From Bacillota bacterium (lineage in GTDB: Bacteria > Bacillota > Dethiobacteria > Dethiobacterales > Dethiobacteraceae), in assembly GCA_012841735.1 (NCBI GenBank), contig DUUE01000290.1, forward strand, positions 1-7,808: 7,808 nt of DNA. Direction: 5' to 3'. Under the pieces are notes generated by a model. It searched no databases. It had not been told where the DNA came from and was given only the letters and a program-made list of their open reading frames with translations. Below are positions 1 to 7,315 of the stretch, one piece after another. A program made the translations under genes and the position numbers. Numbering within the stretch: position 1 is the first letter of the stretch; the number at the start of each line of letters is the position of its first letter.

Positions 1-1552
1 CATTTTAATGGAAGATGTTAAACATGAGCAGTTGTTAATGCTTACCTTTACCCGGGCAGCAGCAACCGAATTCAAAAAACGGTTGTTAAAGTTAATTGGC
101 AGTACGGCTTACTTTATTGAAATAAAAACTTTTCATTCCTATTGTTTCGACCTGCTCGGCAGAATGGGAAGTACTGATGAGTCCGAACACGTCATCACGA
201 ATGCCGTCGAGAAAATCAAAAACGGTGAAGTGGAGCCAAGCTGGATAACGAAAACGGTGCTGCTTATCGATGAGGCCCAGGATATGGACCGGGAAGTTTT
301 TGCACTGGTTAAAGCTTTAATGGCGTATAATGAAGAGATGCGCGTAATTGCGGTCGGTGATGATGACCAGAATATTTTCGGCTTCCGTGGTTCCAGTGCC
401 AAGTATTTAAAACAATTTATGGCGGAAAACCAGGCAACAACATATGAGCTGCTGGAAAACTTTCGCAGCAAAAGAAATTTGGTTCATTTCACCAACCAGT
501 TTGCCGCCTCCATGCAGGAGCGTTTTAAACGAAATGAGATTATGGCACATAGCCAGGATAACGGAAAGATCAGAATTATTAATTATACCTGTGATAATTT
601 GCTTACTCCCTTTGTTGCAGATCTGTCCCGTACAGATTTGACCGGGAGCACCTGTGTCTTAACTGTGACAAATGACGAAGCCCTGCAGGTAACAGGAATG
701 CTGCTTGAAAGAGGGATACCGGCACAATTAATACAAACCAATGCCGGTTTTAATCTCTTTGACCTTGTTGAAGTAAGATACTTTATGGCAAACATAAATG
801 CGGACGCAGCATCCCCCCTCATAGATCAGGATGTCTGGGAAAGGGCACAGAGGGCTTTATCCGGAAAATACGGGAACAGTAAAATGTTTGAGATCTGTAA
901 AAGAATCATTCGGGACTTCGATACCGTTTATCCAAAGAGAAAATACAAAACAGATTTTGAGCTGTTTATTAAAGAATCGGGGCTGGAAGACTTTTATCCA
1001 GAATCCAGGGAAACTGTTCTGGTATCAACCATTCACAAGGCAAAGGGCAGGGAGTTTGACAATGTTTTCCTTATGCTGCCGAATTTTCTCTTAAATACGG
1101 AGGAGAAGAAGCGTCAGCTCTATGTGGCCATGACCCGGGCAAAAAATAACCTGGTTGTTCACTTAAAGGGAAGTTACCTGAATCAGCTCAGGGCAGAGAA
1201 CTTAACCCGGGTTCTGGACAGAAGACAATATCAGCCGCCGGAACGACTGGCTATACAGTTGGGCCATGAGGATGTGTGGCTTGATTACTTCATAGAGCGT
1301 CAGGATGTAATTATGAATTTGCGCAGCGGTGACCCCATACAATACAAAAATGGGGAATGGGTGACGAAAAAGGGGATAAGGCTTTTCCGTCCGTCCAAAA
1401 AGTTTACGGCGCAAATGAACAGGCTTCAGAGTATCGGTTATCTGCCTGAATATGCCAGCGCCAACTTTATTGTCCTCTGGCGGAAGGCGGAAGAAGAAAA
1501 AGAATTTGCAATTGTCCTTCCCGCAATATATTTTAGAAGGCAGAAAGACTGA
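1..1552 (+). CDS. UvrD-type superfamily 1 helicase, C-terminal part (5' end outside window); probable UvrD module of a RecQ-UvrD fusion
   Basis: ATP-dependent 3'-5' DNA helicase module. The frame is open to the left edge, so the ATG at 8 is unlikely to be the true start; Walker A (motif I) is missing and should lie just upstream. Numbering from that ATG, visible motifs are Ia (TFTRAAATEF, about 13-22), II (LIDEAQD, 86-92), III (GDDDQNIFGFRG, 117-128), the ENFRS segment with its conserved Arg (150-154), V (STIHKAKGREFDNVF, 340-354) and VI (YVAMTRAKNNL, 372-382). Only about 185 residues separate ENFRS from motif V, so the 2B region is short compared with UvrD or PcrA. The tail (about 411-514), ending in an FIVLWRK...FAIVLPAIYF segment, resembles from memory the tail of RecQ proteins that carry a C-terminal UvrD domain. 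The fusion is inference, because no RecQ sequence is in view. The gene looks more AT-rich than lhr downstream. It stops with TGA at 1550. Helicase assignment is sure; subfamily is moderate. Confidence 0.9.
   Translation, partial: ILMEDVKHEQLLMLTFTRAAATEFKKRLLKLIGSTAYFIEIKTFHSYCFDLLGRMGSTDESEHVITNAVEKIKNGEVEPSWITKTVLLIDEAQDMDREVFALVKALMAYNEEMRVIAVGDDDQNIFGFRGSSAKYLKQFMAENQATTYELLENFRSKRNLVHFTNQFAASMQERFKRNEIMAHSQDNGKIRIINYTCDNLLTPFVADLSRTDLTGSTCVLTVTNDEALQVTGMLLERGIPAQLIQTNAGFNLFDLVEVRYFMANINADAASPLIDQDVWERAQRALSGKYGNSKMFEICKRIIRDFDTVYPKRKYKTDFELFIKESGLEDFYPESRETVLVSTIHKAKGREFDNVFLMLPNFLLNTEEKKRQLYVAMTRAKNNLVVHLKGSYLNQLRAENLTRVLDRRQYQPPERLAIQLGHEDVWLDYFIERQDVIMNLRSGDPIQYKNGEWVTKKGIRLFRPSKKFTAQMNRLQSIGYLPEYASANFIVLWRKAEEEKEFAIVLPAIYFRRQKD
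1506..1534 (+). promoter_or_regulatory. possible weak sigma-A promoter for lhr inside the end of the upstream helicase gene
   Basis: TTGCAA (1506-1511) is followed after 17 bases by TATTTT (1529-1534), or after 15 bases by the better -10 TATATT (1527-1532). Transcription would start near 1540 and give lhr a leader of about 90 bases including the nested inverted repeat. The match is modest and lies in AT-rich coding sequence, so chance is a serious alternative. Co-transcription with the upstream helicase gene is equally possible. Confidence 0.22.
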
Positions 1553-1561
1553 AATTGGGTT

Positions 1562-1612
1562 TTAACGGTTAATTGAGGGGTTGCCGGAATCACCGGCGAA
1601 GGCAACTGTTAA
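1562..1612 (+). repeat. nested inverted repeat (two-tier hairpin) in the gap before lhr
   Basis: The outer arms TTAACGGTT (1562-1570) and AACTGTTAA (1604-1612) pair over nine positions with one G-U wobble. They enclose an inner hairpin, TTGCCGG (1581-1587) and CCGGCGA (1593-1599), with a five-base loop AATCA and one G-U pair. The structure ends five bases before the lhr ribosome binding site and leaves that site unpaired. No T-run follows, so it does not look like an intrinsic terminator. It could be an RNA processing or stability element, a protein site, or chance. Confidence 0.4.
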
Positions 1613-1627
1613 GAAGAAGGTGGGACA

Positions 1628-4600
1628 ATGGAGCGCCCGGTGCTGGAACTGTTTCATCCACTGGTGCAAAAATGGTTTACCGGGAAACTTGGCGAACCGA
1701 CTGACATTCAAAAACAGGCCTGGCCGCAGATTGCACAAGGGAAGCATGTATTGCTTGTTGCACCGACAGGCAGCGGGAAAACGCTGACAGCTTTTTTGTG
1801 GGCACTGCAGAAATTGATTACCGGGGAGTGGGAGACCGGCCAAGTCCGCGTTTTATACGTCTCGCCTTTAAAAGCGCTGAACAATGATGTCCGGCGCAAT
1901 CTGCTGCAGCCGCTCCGGGAGCTGCAGGCATATTTTACGGCTGCGGGCCACCAGTTTCCCGCTCTTTCGGTCCTCACCCGCAGCGGTGATACGCCGCAGC
2001 ATGACCGCCGTAAAATGCTGCGCAGGCCGCCGGAAATTCTTATTACTACCCCGGAAAGCCTCAATTTAATCCTTACGGCCAAAAACAGCCGCACCATGTT
2101 AAAAGGCATTAAAACTGTCATTCTGGATGAAATTCACGCTGCCCTGGGCAGCAAAAGGGGCACCCATCTGATTACTGCAGTGGATAGATTAGTGCCGCTG
2201 GCCGGCGAGTTTCAACGCATAGCCCTTTCTGCCACTGTGAACCCGGCGGATGTGGTTGCCGCTTTTGCCGGCGGTTTTACGGCCCGCCGCGAAGGTGAAT
2301 CCTGGCATTATCAGCAAAGAGAAATGATCATCTGCCGCTCCCAGGCCCGGAAGCAATATCAGCTGCAGGTGAGGACGGTGCCGCCAAGGGACAATGCCCG
2401 GGAAACGGAAGATACACGGTGGCTGGCACTGGCTGCCGCACTGGCAGAAAAAATCCGCACCAACAAGGCGACCCTGGTGTTCTGTAATAACCGCCGCCTG
2501 GTGGAAAAAATGACCCGTTTTATCAATGACTGTGCCGGCGAGCCTTTAGTCTATTCCCACCACGGGTCCCTTGCCAAAGAATTGCGCCTTGCAGTGGAGG
2601 AAAAACTGAAGCGGGGCGAACTGAAAGGTATTGTCGCCACCAATTCGCTGGAGCTGGGTATTGATATTGGCGCGTTGGATGAAGTACTGCTGGTGCAGAC
2701 GCCGCCGTCGTTAACCTCCGCCGTGCAGCGGATAGGACGGGCCGGACATGGGGTGGGGCAGGTCAGCCGGGGTACTCTTTATCCTGTTTCCGGGCGCGAT
2801 TTTTTGGAGGCGGCCGTCACTTCCATGAGCCTGCCCGCAGCCGAAATTGAGCCTGTTTCTCCTGTTGACGCACCTTTGGATGTCCTGACCCAGGTGCTGC
2901 TGTCCATGACGGCTGCAGAAACGTGGGATGTGGATGAGCTTTATGCTTTTCTGAAAACAAGTTACCCTTACCGCAATTTGTCACGCAGAAGTTATGACCT
3001 GCTGCTGGAGATGCTCGCCGGCCGTTATGCGGATACACGTCTGCGCGAACTGAAGCCGCGTATAATGCTGGACAAACTGGACAATACGGTAAAAGCGCGG
3101 GACGGGGCAGCCTCTCTCATTTACCAGGGAGGGGGCACCATTCCCGACCGCGGCTATTATGACCTGCGCCTGGCCGACACAAAAGCAAAAATCGGCGAAC
3201 TGGACGAAGAATTTGTCTGGGAGCGCAGCCTGGGCGATACATTCATGCTGGGCACCAAGGTGTGGCGCATTGTCCGGGTGACACATAATGACGTGGAAGT
3301 GGTCCCGGGAGAGAGTACAATTAACATTATCCCTTTCTGGCGGGCTGAAGAACAGTATCGCGATTTTTTCTATGCCGAAAAGATCGGCCTGTTTTTGGAG
3401 GAAGCGGACAAAAACCTGGATGACGGTTTGTTTGCCCGCACACTGGTTACGGACTATCACTGGTCGGAAGATGCGTGCCGGCAGCTGCTGCATTTCCTCA
3501 GGCGGCAGAAAGAAGCGACCGGGAAACCGTTACCGCACCGGCATCACCTTTTAGTTGAACACCTGGCAGACCCAAAGAACAGCCCGGACGGCAAACGGAT
3601 TATAATCCATACTCTCTGGGGCGGGAAGGTTAACCGTCCTTTCTCCCAGGCACTGGCCGCCGCCCTGGAAGAAAAGTACGGTTTCCTGCCGGAGGCTTAT
3701 ACGAACAATGACAGTATTATGCTTGTTATGCCTGCAAACCTTGCCCCGCAGAAGCTGTTTGGCCTGGTTACGCCGGAAAATGTAGAAAAACTCCTGCGGC
3801 AAAGGTTGGAAAGCTCCGGTTTCTTCGGAGCCAGATTCCGTGAGAATGCCGGCCGGGCCTTGCTTTTGCCCAAAGCTGGTTTTAAAAAACGTATGCCTCT
3901 GTGGCTGAACCGCCTGCGGGCAAAAAAACTCCTCTCAGCCGTTGCACAGTACGAAGATTTTCCCATTATGCTGGAAACATGGCGCAGCTGCCTGGCAGAC
4001 GAATTTGACCTGGAAAGGCTGAAGCAGCTGCTGGAGGAAATAAACAGCGGTCAAATTCTGGTCAGCGAAACGCATACCTCCGAACCCTCGCCTTTCTGCG
4101 CAGACCTGATCTGGCGCCAGGTTAATAAGTATATGTATGAGGACGATACGCCGTTTGCGGAAAAACCGTCGGCTCTGAATGAAGAGCTGATTAAAGAGCT
4201 GCTGTCTTCACCGCAACTGCGGCCGGAAATACCGGAAAGCCTGGTGGGGGAACTGGACGGGAAGCTTAAACGGACCGCTGCAGGCTATGCTCCCGGTGAT
4301 GCGGAAGAGCTTTTGCTGTGGCTGAAAGAACGGCTGTTTATTCCCCGCAGTGAAGCTGAAGCACTTTTTGCCGCCATGGAGCGGGATTACGGGTTACAGC
4401 AGGAAGAAATTCTGGCCGGCCTGGGAGGCAAAGCGGCCTGGGTCCGCCTGCCCCGGGCAGAGGAGACTGGTTTGTGTCCCCTGGAAGTACTGCCCAGAAT
4501 CTGCCGGGCCCTGGGGACCGATTTGCTTTCACTCAACCCGGCTCCCCTGCAGGTACAAGCAGAGCAGGAACTGGCAGCAGGCCTGCAAAAAGTGCAGGGT

Positions 4601-6109
4601 ATGCTGCGGCAAGAGACTACGGAAGCAAAACAGTGGCAAAGCGACACGGCGCTTTTTGTGAGCCAGTGGCTGTCCTCTTACGGGCCGGTGGCAGCTGATT
4701 TTGTGCCGGCAAAACTTGGCCTCACCCAAAGTGCGTGGGCCGGTGTCTTGGCAGCCCTGCTTGCCGAAGACAGCATCGTCACGGACGTACAGGTGCAGGC
4801 AGAAAAAGAGGCCGCTATATGCGACCGGGAAAACCTGGAACGTTTACTGGCCATGGTCAGGCGGGCACGCCGCCCGCAGCTTGCGCCGCTTCCTGCGGGC
4901 AAACTGCCCCTCTTTTTAGCGTCTCATCAGGGTGTGGCGGAAAAAGGCACAACGCTGGAAGACTTGCAGCTGCGGCTTGATCAACTGTTTGGTTATGTAA
5001 CATATGCGCACCTGTGGGAGGAAGCCATCCTGCCTGCCCGCATGGAAACATACTTCAGTGCCTGGATGGACAGCCTGCTGCAGACAAGCGGCCTGATCTG
5101 GTTCGGCCGCGGCCGGCAGCGCATTGGCTTTTGTTTTCAGGACGATCTGGAGCTGTTTCCTGTACCGGAAGACGCAGAGGGAGAAAAAAATGCTGTGGAG
5201 GCCCAGGCACTGTTTCCCGATCCAAGGGGCAGGTATGATTTTCTCGCCTTAAGCCGCAACCTGCCGCTTGCCACAGATGAGCTGGCGCAAAAATTATGGC
5301 AATATGTCTGGCAGGGGCAGATAGCAAATGACAGTTTTGCCGTACTGCGCTCGGGCCTGCTCAACAAATTCAGGCCCGCACCCCTGGAAACCGGCCGCCG
5401 CAGTTTCGGCAGGCGCGGCGGTTTTAACCGCTGGGCTGCAACGCGGCCCCTGCAGGGAAGCTGGTTCCTGCTGCCGCAAGAGGGGGAGAGGGACCTTATC
5501 GGGCAGGAGGAATTGGTAAAGGACAGGATCCGCCAGCTTTTACTGCGCTATGGCATACTCTTCCGTGAACTGCTGCAACAGGAGCTGCCCCAGCTGCAGT
5601 GGCGCAGTATTTTCCGTACGCTGCGCCTGCTGGAATTCTCGGGAGAAGTATATGCCGGGCACTTTTTCCAGGGACTCCCCGGCCTGCAGTTTGCCGGCCC
5701 GGAAGCTTACAGGCGGTTGCAGGCCGCTTTGGATGAAGACAGTATTTACTGGCTAAATGCGGCCGATCCCGCCTCCCCCTGCGGCCTGAAAATACCGGGC
5801 CTGGACGAGGACCTGCCTCCCCGGGTGCCAACAAATTACCTGGTTTTCCATGGCTCCCGCCTGAAAGTGGTTGCCCGGCGCAACGGCAAAGCGCTCGTGA
5901 TCAAAACCGAACCGGATGATCCTGCTTTACCAGATTATCTCGCTTTTTTCAGGACGCTTCTGACCCGGGATTTTAGCCCTGTCCGCAGCATCAGGGTGGA
6001 AACAATCAACGGCCAACCGGCCTTGTCCAGCCCATATAAAAAAGCCCTGCAGCAAATGGGCTTTACCGGTCAGTATAAGTTTCTCGAATTGCGCAGGGCT
6101 TACTGGTAG
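1628..6109 (+). CDS. lhr: Lhr-family ATP-dependent DNA helicase, full length with C-terminal region
   Basis: Superfamily 2 helicase of the Lhr (large helicase-related) family; characterised members are ssDNA-dependent ATPases that unwind DNA-RNA and DNA-DNA duplexes 3'-5' and act in DNA repair. Visible motifs: Q-like FTGKLGEPTDIQKQAWP (17-33), Walker A APTGSGKT (45-52), Ia SPLKALNND (79-87), TTPES (140-144), motif II DEIH (167-170), III SAT (201-203), IV LVFCNNRR (283-290), V ATNSLELGIDIG (337-348), VI QRIGRAGH (367-374). A winged-helix region follows, and PFWRAE (569-574) matches the Lhr-type PFW signature. Residues from about 850 to 1493 form the long C-terminal region found in bacterial Lhr. 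At 1493 residues it is near E. coli Lhr (1538), so it is neither the short Lhr-core form nor truncated. The ATG at 1628 is preceded by AAGGTGG (1617-1623), and an in-frame stop at 1610-1612 rules out an earlier start. Neither an RNase T gene (as beside E. coli lhr) nor an Lhr-core-type phosphoesterase gene is adjacent. Confidence 0.93.
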   Translation: MERPVLELFHPLVQKWFTGKLGEPTDIQKQAWPQIAQGKHVLLVAPTGSGKTLTAFLWALQKLITGEWETGQVRVLYVSPLKALNNDVRRNLLQPLRELQAYFTAAGHQFPALSVLTRSGDTPQHDRRKMLRRPPEILITTPESLNLILTAKNSRTMLKGIKTVILDEIHAALGSKRGTHLITAVDRLVPLAGEFQRIALSATVNPADVVAAFAGGFTARREGESWHYQQREMIICRSQARKQYQLQVRTVPPRDNARETEDTRWLALAAALAEKIRTNKATLVFCNNRRLVEKMTRFINDCAGEPLVYSHHGSLAKELRLAVEEKLKRGELKGIVATNSLELGIDIGALDEVLLVQTPPSLTSAVQRIGRAGHGVGQVSRGTLYPVSGRDFLEAAVTSMSLPAAEIEPVSPVDAPLDVLTQVLLSMTAAETWDVDELYAFLKTSYPYRNLSRRSYDLLLEMLAGRYADTRLRELKPRIMLDKLDNTVKARDGAASLIYQGGGTIPDRGYYDLRLADTKAKIGELDEEFVWERSLGDTFMLGTKVWRIVRVTHNDVEVVPGESTINIIPFWRAEEQYRDFFYAEKIGLFLEEADKNLDDGLFARTLVTDYHWSEDACRQLLHFLRRQKEATGKPLPHRHHLLVEHLADPKNSPDGKRIIIHTLWGGKVNRPFSQALAAALEEKYGFLPEAYTNNDSIMLVMPANLAPQKLFGLVTPENVEKLLRQRLESSGFFGARFRENAGRALLLPKAGFKKRMPLWLNRLRAKKLLSAVAQYEDFPIMLETWRSCLADEFDLERLKQLLEEINSGQILVSETHTSEPSPFCADLIWRQVNKYMYEDDTPFAEKPSALNEELIKELLSSPQLRPEIPESLVGELDGKLKRTAAGYAPGDAEELLLWLKERLFIPRSEAEALFAAMERDYGLQQEEILAGLGGKAAWVRLPRAEETGLCPLEVLPRICRALGTDLLSLNPAPLQVQAEQELAAGLQKVQGMLRQETTEAKQWQSDTALFVSQWLSSYGPVAADFVPAKLGLTQSAWAGVLAALLAEDSIVTDVQVQAEKEAAICDRENLERLLAMVRRARRPQLAPLPAGKLPLFLASHQGVAEKGTTLEDLQLRLDQLFGYVTYAHLWEEAILPARMETYFSAWMDSLLQTSGLIWFGRGRQRIGFCFQDDLELFPVPEDAEGEKNAVEAQALFPDPRGRYDFLALSRNLPLATDELAQKLWQYVWQGQIANDSFAVLRSGLLNKFRPAPLETGRRSFGRRGGFNRWAATRPLQGSWFLLPQEGERDLIGQEELVKDRIRQLLLRYGILFRELLQQELPQLQWRSIFRTLRLLEFSGEVYAGHFFQGLPGLQFAGPEAYRRLQAALDEDSIYWLNAADPASPCGLKIPGLDEDLPPRVPTNYLVFHGSRLKVVARRNGKALVIKTEPDDPALPDYLAFFRTLLTRDFSPVRSIRVETINGQPALSSPYKKALQQMGFTGQYKFLELRRAYW

Positions 6110-6123
6110 CGGAAAACTTGGCG

Positions 6124-6187
6124 TTAAGTGAGCTTTTAAGCTGTGCACAGGCGCAGGTAGCGGGCAAACGAAGGGTGGCACACTTAA
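6124..6187. repeat. inverted repeats in the convergent gap between lhr and the phosphodiesterase gene
   Basis: TTAAGTG (6124-6130) is perfectly complementary to CACTTAA (6181-6187); after one A-A mismatch the pairing resumes with GC (6132-6133) and GC (6178-6179). Inside lie a small inverted repeat AGCTT-TT-AAGCT (6131-6142) and a perfect 10-base palindrome CTGTGCACAG (6141-6150). The gap separates the 3' ends of two convergent genes, so a bidirectional terminator is expected. However, the outer loop is over 40 bases and neither strand has a clear T-run after the stem. Possible roles are a non-canonical terminator, a protein-binding palindrome, or chance. Confidence 0.35.
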
Positions 6188-6200
6188 GCCGGGCAGGGGT

Positions 6201-7178
6201 TTAAGGGGCGGAGTCACCTTGAAAAACAGGAGCAATCCGGTCGATGCGGTTTGTCCAGATCCCGCCTGTAAAATACTCCGGCAATTGCTTAAGGGACTCA
6301 ACAGTATCAAACCCTTCCGAGAAAGTGCCGTCCCCGGCAACAATAATGACACGCGTATCAGCCTTTTCCATCCGCTGCAAGAAACGATGCGGCCAGCCCC
6401 ACAGAAAGCGGGCATAGCGCAAAGGCAGATGCAATTGTGTCTGCCGCATGGCTTTGGGGACATACCCGGTCCAACCGACGGCCAGATAACTTAACAGGGC
6501 TTTTTTCATGGTTGCCCTGGACATGACACGCAGCTGGGGCAGTCTTTTTTGCAGTGCGGCAATGGGCTCATCTCCGCCGTAAACAGTTAGGTTGGCCAGC
6601 CTCTCCCGGGGATAAGCACGTAAAAATTCTGCCAGTAATTCTCCTTCTTTGAGGTCATTGCTTTTAATATGAATCAGTAATGACTCCTGCGGGAAGCGTT
6701 CCAGCACTTCCGCCAGGGTAGGCATCAGGCCGGTGCCTTTGCCCCTGAACGGGTAGGTCTTCCCGTTGTCTGCCGTGTAGCCATAACCGATGTCAAGCTT
6801 TTTCAATTCTGCCAGGCTGTGCTCCCGCACCGGGCCTGAACCATCGGTACGGTAGTCGAGAATCCAGTCATGAAAAACGACAAAATGACCGTCTGTGGTG
6901 GGATGGATATCAAGCTCCACAATATCGGCGCCGGCGGTAAAGGCGGCTTCCATGGAAGCAATTGTATTTTCCAGATAAGGGTGTTCCGGCTCATAAATCC
7001 GTGCCGCCGTATTGGTCTCAGCCGTAATTCCTTCCATGGGGAAAGTCTGTGCCAGGCCGCGGTGCGCCAAAAGCAGCGGCCTGCCTTCCGGTTTGAGCCA
7101 GAGAGAGGTGTTGTTCAGATAGACAAAAATAAACAAAAGCAAAACGATGATGCCTATACGTTTGCAGAATTTTTTCAT
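6201..7178 (-). CDS. glycerophosphodiester phosphodiesterase family protein, N-terminally membrane-anchored or secreted
   Basis: Hydrolyses glycerophosphodiesters (deacylated phospholipids, possibly polyol-phosphate polymers) to glycerol 3-phosphate or a related phosphate plus an alcohol. The 325-residue protein starts MKKF, then a hydrophobic stretch (about 8-21) that is either a signal peptide or a single membrane anchor; the catalytic domain should lie outside the membrane. Motifs: HRG (39-41), LENT (69-72), VELDIHPTTDGHFVVFHD (87-104) with probable metal ligands E88 and D90 and catalytic H103, and IKSND (171-175) in the usual IEIK position. HRG and ENT are separated by about 28 residues instead of the usual handful. 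With DIGYGYTADNGKTYPFRGKG and GIWTNRID this resembles the bacterial GDE4-like branch, from memory. Start: the ATG at 7178 has AGGGA (7188-7184) five bases upstream. An in-frame ATG at 7280 lacks a ribosome site and lies upstream of the predicted promoter, so I rejected it. It is convergent with lhr and divergent from the cupin gene. Confidence 0.9.
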   Translation of the reverse strand: MKKFCKRIGIIVLLLFIFVYLNNTSLWLKPEGRPLLLAHRGLAQTFPMEGITAETNTAARIYEPEHPYLENTIASMEAAFTAGADIVELDIHPTTDGHFVVFHDWILDYRTDGSGPVREHSLAELKKLDIGYGYTADNGKTYPFRGKGTGLMPTLAEVLERFPQESLLIHIKSNDLKEGELLAEFLRAYPRERLANLTVYGGDEPIAALQKRLPQLRVMSRATMKKALLSYLAVGWTGYVPKAMRQTQLHLPLRYARFLWGWPHRFLQRMEKADTRVIIVAGDGTFSEGFDTVESLKQLPEYFTGGIWTNRIDRIAPVFQGDSAP

Positions 7179-7215
7179 ACTGTTCCCTGCCTGTCTGGCG
7201 TTTGTAATAAACAGA

Positions 7216-7244
7216 TTGCCTGCAACCGGGCCTGATGGTATTAT
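7216..7244 (+). promoter_or_regulatory. sigma-A-type promoter with extended -10 for the cupin gene
   Basis: TTGCCT (7216-7221, four of six to TTGACA) is followed after exactly 17 bases by TATTAT (7239-7244, five of six to TATAAT). The -10 is preceded by TGG (7236-7238), which makes an extended TGn -10. Transcription would start near 7251, so the cupin mRNA would have a leader of about 110 bases. The -10 overlaps that of the divergent phosphodiesterase promoter, so polymerase probably cannot occupy both at once. Confidence 0.6.
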
Positions 7245-7245
7245 A
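7240..7245 (-). promoter_or_regulatory. -10 element of the phosphodiesterase promoter (perfect TATAAT, weak -35)
   Basis: Read on the minus strand, bases 7245-7240 spell TATAAT, the exact sigma-A -10 consensus. The hexamer 17 bases upstream (7268-7263, AGGTTA) is a poor -35, so activity may be low or activator-dependent. Transcription would begin near 7233 and give a leader of about 55 bases before the ATG at 7178. Five of these six bases are shared with the -10 element of the opposite promoter. Confidence 0.5.
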
Positions 7246-7315
7246 TGGCTAGGAAAAGCATTTAACCTTGCAACTGTCATACGAAATATCCGGCAATTTA
7301 TTGTGATTTGAAAAC

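Noticed and set aside
2981..3493. 170-residue minus-strand reading frame inside lhr
   Set aside because: It is antisense to conserved Lhr sequence including the PFWRAE region, and its composition (Cys, His and Gln rich) is typical of shadow frames.
5496..5834. 112-residue minus-strand reading frame in the 3' part of lhr, with several shorter overlapping frames on both strands between 4300 and 5500
   Set aside because: The high GC content of lhr lowers stop-codon frequency in the other frames. The predicted proteins are low-complexity Arg/Pro/Ala/Gly-rich, with no domains.
1..6109. A defence-island reading of the two helicases
   Set aside because: No nuclease, methyltransferase, toxin-antitoxin or other defence partner lies beside them, and the right flank holds ordinary metabolic-type genes. 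Housekeeping repair is the simpler reading unless a neighbourhood survey shows otherwise.
6219..6494. 91-residue plus-strand reading frame opposite the 3' end of the phosphodiesterase gene
   Set aside because: It is the shadow of a well-supported gene and has no ribosome site or recognisable motif.
7179..7280. Longer phosphodiesterase starting at the in-frame ATG at 7280 (34 extra residues)
   Set aside because: No ribosome site precedes it, it would bury the hydrophobic N-terminal segment inside the protein, and it lies upstream of the perfect TATAAT that should drive the gene.
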